Shown piece after piece: positions 58,440 through 64,000 of a DNA stretch of 64,000 nucleotides. The notes below the pieces were generated by a model. It saw only the letters and a program-made list of their open reading frames with translations. It did no database searches and was not told the origin of the DNA. This DNA is from Escarpia spicata (taxonomy: Eukaryota > Annelida > Polychaeta > Sabellida > Siboglinidae). Location of the stretch: positions 3,396,086 to 3,460,085 of the forward strand of contig OZ023210.1 of assembly GCA_963995525.1 (NCBI GenBank). Reading direction: 5' to 3'. How positions within the stretch are numbered: position 1 is the first letter of the stretch; each line of letters starts with the position of its first letter. Both the position numbers and the translations under genes were made by a program.

Positions 58440-60170
58440 TTTTGATTTTGTTTAATAGTGAATTAGAGTGTGATACATTTTTTATTTGGCTGGATTATAA
58501 AATGGAATGTTTATGTGACTGCCATATACTAAAATAGGGTTACTACTAAAATAGCCAGATGTACAACTTACCAAAAACAGGTTGGTTACGCACCCCTATG
58601 GAGCCAGATGTGGCTGTTATTGCATTATGAATTGTACTCTGATTAATAAGCCAAGATGTTAGGCGTTGAAATATAGTGCACCACAATATATTATGCCATT
58701 CTTTCTCCAGTCACTTTCAATATAAACACAGCTGTGATAGGATTGATGTTGGCGGTTGACCAAGATATAATCTAATAACGCTGCATAGTTGTACTGCTTA
58801 CTAATCCCATATTGACGGCCCATCAACTCTAATCAATTTTCTGACTCATTTCACACCTGCCGTATGGGAATGTTGTAAGAAATACATCCTGGATGATGCA
58901 TTCAATCTCTTCTACCTAGCATTAAAGCTTTGTTAATTGAAAACCCCGCCTAGACAAAGGAGTGAGGGGTCAGATGGGGGTTGGGGGCTTGGGGCAATGC
59001 GTAATATACTGTAGACCCGCAGAATGATAAATTCCTCTTTTTCTGCCTAAAACATTAGCTGCAGTAAGTCAAATAGATGTGTTAGTTGGTTTGTATGACA
59101 ATGTCAATGAAATAAAAAACCTTAGAAAGGTTAAGTTTGCTGTTGAATGTGATGATGTTTTCTGCTAAACAAACTAGATATTAAAAATAACTATTATGTA
59201 GCTCTGTCATCAAGTTAAAATCTTTCTAAAGGTAACTTTTCCCCCAGATATTTTATAAAACATTTTTTTGGGCAATAGGTAGGGAATTTAACTCATCTTG
59301 ATAACCATCTGTTTTTGCACCAGACTCAGGCGTTCATGCGACATTTGAAAGTACACACATATATATATATAAACATACATAACACCCGGATAAATGAAAG
59401 CACTACAGTCGTAGATGGTGCTAAATATATTCCCCTAGATACATGCAGAAATGTCACCCGGGTATTATTAATTGCCTGGATAAATGTAAGCAAGACACCG
59501 ACTTGTCTGCCTCAATTCTCATTAGCAGTTACACTTGTTTATTACATTATCTCTGTTATGCTATGTTTATCTTAACGTATAACTAGCATTTTTATGAATT
59601 TGTTGATTTACTAATTAGCAATTCAAACCATGTTATTTAATAAATTCGCAATAATTATGCTGTGAAGCCCCACAAACAGTCTTAACTATATCACTGCATC
59701 AAATAAAATATATTATTAATACACTGTAGTTGTTTTGGCATTCCTAATGGCATTCCACTTATGACACTTCAGGAGTCATGATGTACTGGTCCAGATTCAC
59801 AGTAGGGTGTCCTGCTAGTCGGCTCTGCCCCAGACCAACATGGTCATTAGTGTGGATGACCTCCCTACTTGTTTCCAGTACCATAGCCCATTAGTATCTA
59901 CATCAGGTCCATGCCACATGGTTTGTGGATAAAACCAGTCCATTGCCTCCTGGCCAGGGTCAGGTGATTACCATGGAGCAACATCCTTGAATTCTACTGC
60001 TGGCCAGTGGAGGATTATCAAGCGTCTGCCTAGATTATCATGGCAGCTGTACACTGGAACATCCTGGGCTAGATAGAACCCAAGCAGATATGTACGCCAA
60101 TTACAGAACTATCCTTTATTGAGGAGACATTTTGCAAAAGGGACAAATGCAGTCATGCATCATGCAGGGG
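58440..60170. other. Intronic stretch without recognised genes
   Basis: No gene or repeat is recognised. Confidence 0.4.
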
Positions 60171-60173
60171 TTT

Positions 60174-60322
60174 ACCTGGATGTTTGTGTTCAAGGGTCCT
60201 TGGGACCCCAGCCTTTTGAGGGGGTCCCAAGCCTGTAGGGAGGGTCTTACCTGGATGTTTGTGTTCAAGGGTCCTTGGGACCCCAGCCTTTTGAGGGGGT
60301 CCCAAGCCTGTAGGGAGGGTCC
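60174..60322. repeat. 75-bp tandem duplication with internal inverted repeats
   Basis: ACCTGGATGTTTGTGTTCAA recurs at 60174 and 60249 with identical following sequence. Within each unit CTTGGGACCCC and GGGGGTCCCAAG are inverted repeats that can form a strong GC-rich hairpin. Confidence 0.92.
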
Positions 60323-60755
60323 CACTTATTGCACTTTTTTAATTGTAAGTAATGTTTTCTAAATATCACAACTGATACAACCCATGTAAACCGGGTTATT
60401 ATTATTTAGTTTGATACTAACAAGATCTTAACAGTAAAACAACGTGCCTTGTTACAATATACTGTTTTATAGTCCTGTGGGACGCAACGATTATTTTGCA
60501 CGTGTCTGGGTACTGTATCTGCATATAGGATGCAGGATCTTGCGTCCCGTAAACCCCTGCATCATGTGCCCGGAAATTTTTACCAGTCCAAATAGTGTGC
60601 AGTGCAGTCGAGAGAGCAAAAAAAACCTAAATTTCTTACCCATCCACATGATGGGTTGATCATATATATTACATATACATTATATATAGTGGCCATATTA
60701 ATAATAATACTTCATCACCAGTAGAATAACGTTTATTTAACTGAACAAATCAATG
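60323..60755. other. Short non-coding spacer before the 90-bp satellite
   Basis: The spacer is AT-rich, with a TATA-type microsatellite at 60661-60690. Nothing else is recognised. Confidence 0.4.
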
Positions 60756-60758
60756 TGT

Positions 60759-63632
60759 CGGCAACGAGACTGCAACAGGACAAACATAAGAAACAGCCAG
60801 AGATGACACGGCAGAGATGACACGGCAGAGATGACACGGCAGAGATGACTACGCAGAGATGACTACGCAGAGATGACTACGCAGAGATGACTACGCAGAG
60901 ATGACTACGCAGAGATGACTACGCCGAACGCGACAACATGGGCAGAGGTATCACCAACAGCAACAGGACAAACATAAGAAACAGCCAGAGATGACTACGC
61001 AGAGATGACTACGCAGAGATGACTACGCAGAGATGACTACGCAGAGATGACTACGCCGAACGCGACAACATGGGCAGAGGTATCACCAACAGCAACAGGA
61101 CAAACATAAGAAACAGCCAGAGATGACTACGCAGAGATGACTACGCCGAACGCGACAACATGGGCAGAGGTATCACCAACAGCAACAGGACAAACATAAG
61201 AAACAGCCAGAGATGACTACGCAGAGATGACTACGCCGAACGCGACAACATGGGCAGAGGTATCACCAACAGCAACATGACAAACATAAGAAACAGCCAG
61301 AGATGACTACGCAGAGATGACTACGCCGAACGCGACAACATGGGCAGAGGTATCACCAACAGCAACATGACAAACATAAGAAACAGCCAGAGATGACACG
61401 GCAGAGATGACTACGCCGAACGCGACAACATGGGCAGAGGTATCACCAACAGCAACAGGACAAACATAAGAAACAGCCAGAGATGACACGGCAGAGATGA
61501 CTACGCCGAACGCGACAACATGGGCAGAGGTATCACCAACAGCAACATGACAAACATAAGAAACAGCCAGAGATGACACGGCAGAGATGACTACGCCGAA
61601 CGCGACAACATGGGCAGAGGTATCACCAACAGCAACAGGACAAACATAAGAAACAGCCAGAGATGACACGGCAGAGATGACTACGCCGAACGCGACAACA
61701 TGGGCAGAGGTATCACCAACAGCAACATGACAAACATAAGAAACAGCCAGAGATGACTACGCAGAGATGACTACGCCGAACGCGACAACATGGGCAGAGG
61801 TATCACCAACAGCAACATGACAAACATAAGAAACAGCCAGAGATGACACGGCAGAGATGACTACGCCGAACGCGACAACATGGGCAGAGGTATCACCAAC
61901 AGCAACAGGACAAACATAAGAAACAGCCAGAGATGACACGGCAGAGATGACTACGCCGAACGCGACAACATGGGCAGAGGTATCACCAACAGCAACATGA
62001 CAAACATAAGAAACAGCCAGAGATGACTACGCAGAGATGACTACGCCGAACGCGACAACATGGGCAGAGGTATCACCAACAGCAACATGACAAACATAAG
62101 AAACAGCCAGAGATGACTACGCAGAGATGACACGGCAGAGATGACTACGCCGAACGCGACAACATGGGCAGAGGTATCACCAACAGCAACATGACAAACA
62201 TAAGAAACAGCCAGAGATGACTACGCAGAGATGACTACGCCGAACGCGACAACATGGGCAGAGGTATCACCAACAGCAACATGACAAACATAAGAAACAG
62301 CCAGAGATGACTACGCAGAGATGACACGGCAGAGATGACTACGCCGAACGCGACAACATGGGCAGAGGTATCACCAACAGCAACATGACAAACATAAGAA
62401 ACAGCCAGAGATGACTACGCAGAGATGACTACGCCGAACGCGACAACATGGGCAGAGGTATCACCAACAGCAACATGACAAACATAAGAAACAGCCAGAG
62501 ATGACTACGCAGAGATGACTACGCCGAACGCGACAACATGGGCAGAGGTATCACCAACAGCAACATGACAAACATAAGAAACAGCCAGAGATGACTACGC
62601 AGAGATGACTACGCCGAACGCGACAACATGGGCAGAGGTATCACCAACAGCAACATGACAAACATAAGAAACAGCCAGAGATGACTACGCAGAGATGACT
62701 ACGCCGAACGCGACAACATGGGCAGAGGTATCACCAACAGCAACATGACAAACATAAGAAACAGCCAGAGATGACTACGCAGAGATGACTACGCCGAACG
62801 CGACAACATGGGCAGAGGTATCACCAACAGCAACATGACAAACATAAGAAACAGCCAGAGATGACTACGCAGAGATGACTACGCCGAACGCGACAACATG
62901 GGCAGAGGTATCACCAACAGCAACAGGACAAACATAAGAAACAGCCAGAGATGACTACGCAGAGATGACTACGCCGAACGCGACAACATGGGCAGAGGTA
63001 TCACCAACAGCAACATGACAAACATAAGAAACAGCCAGAGATGACTACGCAGAGATGACTACGCCGAACGCGACAACATGGGCAGAGGTATCACCAACAG
63101 CAACATGACAAACATAAGAAACAGCCAGAGATGACTACGCAGAGATGACTACGCAGAGATGACTACGCCGAACGCGACAACATGGGCAGAGGTATCACCA
63201 ACAGCAACATGACAAACATAAGAAACAGCCAGAGATGACTACGCAGAGATGACTACGCAGAGATGACTACGCCGAACGCGACAACATGGGCAGAGGTATC
63301 ACCAACAGCAACATGACAAACATAAGAAACAGCCAGAGATGACTACGCAGAGATGACTACGCCGAACGCGACAACATGGGCAGAGGTATCACCAACAGCA
63401 ACATGACAAACATAAGAAACAGCCAGAGATGACTACGCAGAGATGACTACGCCGAACGCGACAACATGGGCAGAGGTATCACCAACAGCAACATGACAAA
63501 CATAAGAAACAGCCAAGCAGCTTCGAGTGGACAAATTCAGTTGTGGATCTAACGATGCCGAATGTGATGACACGGCAGAGATGACTACGCCGAACGCGAC
63601 AACATGGGCAGAGGTATCACCAACGACACAGC
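60759..63632. repeat. 90-bp satellite array with nested 14-bp repeat
   Basis: GAACGCGACAACATGGGCAG occurs 29 times, mostly exactly 90 bp apart. Each unit contains two or more copies of a 14-mer (AGAGATGACTACGC or AGAGATGACACGGC). Spacings of 104 bp reflect one extra 14-mer. The array opens with a pure 14-mer run (60797-60925). At its right edge it is interrupted by about 70 bp of unique sequence (63516-63565) before a final partial unit. Thirty-residue minus-strand frames (SLAVSYVCHVAVGDTSAHVV) are repeat artefacts broken by the 14-mer variants. Confidence 0.96.
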
Positions 63633-64000
63633 CACATCCACTGGTGCAGTCTCCACTCGGTCCAAGCCATCATCTTCCCGGTGAATGATGCCGTCGATGG
63701 CAATCATCGTAATTTTTGTTGGTTTTGATTAAAAAAACGCGTAATGTCATTTCGACATTTCTTTGATGGCGGCGACGGCATGGCGAAGACAAAAATACTA
63801 CATTGCTGTTTCAGTTGATAGTGTCAATAACGAAGCACATGCGTTCAGTATATTGGTACCCTGAATGCTCCTGATTACTCGTATTTGCATACGGAGAATA
63901 AAGGGCCAGCATGCGAATGCTAAATAAGAAAATCGTCCGTAAACTCGACTAAAACGATGCCATTGTAATTTGGCCGAATCGCATGTTACAAAACAGTTAT
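63633..64000. other. Non-coding end of window
   Basis: No gene is recognised. The patch at 63740-63790 is CpG-containing (TGATGGCGGCGACGGCATGG) but too short to call. Confidence 0.35.

Noticed and set aside
61307..61939. Minus-strand 30-residue repeat protein
   Set aside because: The frames are open only in units carrying the ACGGC 14-mer. TAG stops from the common TACGC variant and 14-bp indels break the frame throughout the array.
60759..63632. CRISPR-like array (regular repeats near 90 bp)
   Set aside because: The whole unit is repeated with no unique spacers, and the context is a eukaryotic intron. It is a satellite.

Overview
The window looks like invertebrate nuclear DNA, most likely from a lophotrochozoan such as a mollusc. 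It is AT-rich and intron-like, and it is crowded with non-LTR retrotransposon remnants, tRNA-derived SINEs and long minisatellites. There is no bacterial gene organisation, no rRNA and no convincing tRNA gene. The organism guess rests on the style of the repeats and on the ion-channel exon. No species marker is visible.

The one host gene I can support is the first coding exon of a T-type (Cav3) voltage-gated calcium channel alpha-1 subunit on the + strand (12782-13119). It sits at the 3' edge of a CpG-rich, promoter-like block (about 11745-13070). The exon ends at a textbook U12-type AT-AC 5' splice site (13120-13129). I found no second exon, so 13120-64000 is best read as one very long first coding intron, although unrecognised nested genes cannot be excluded.

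Layout. 1-11740, upstream of the channel: a three-copy interspersed repeat (1166-1925, and inverted at 4536-4935), a LINE C-terminal fossil (1950-2500), a decayed GEDTDLL-family pseudogene (2540-3060), a 34-bp minisatellite, a 5'-truncated CR1/L2-like LINE with an intact RT frame (5985-7915) and another LINE C-terminal fossil (9985-10303). 11745-13119: the Cav3 promoter region and exon. 13120-25380: intron with little recognisable content beyond a LINE 3' fossil. 25385-30183: a second copy of the same LINE, antisense, with an internal deletion and a minisatellite of about 2.97 kb that grew out of its own reading frame. Next come a reverse-transcriptase fossil (30187-30700), a G-rich array, two SINEs (35990-36520), a foldback element (38055-38603), two polypyrimidine arrays (40337-42208), a compound 48/60-bp minisatellite (44215-45510), an inverted pair of 36-bp arrays (48975-49530), an RT fossil (53600-54100), a GT/GA microsatellite of about 790 bp and a 90-bp satellite (60759-63632).

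The giant stop-free reading frames at 26.6-29.7 kb, 40-42 kb and 44-45.5 kb come from tandem repeats and should not be read as proteins. The strongest observations are the Cav3 exon with its minor-spliceosome donor and the LINE-born minisatellite with its higher-order structure.
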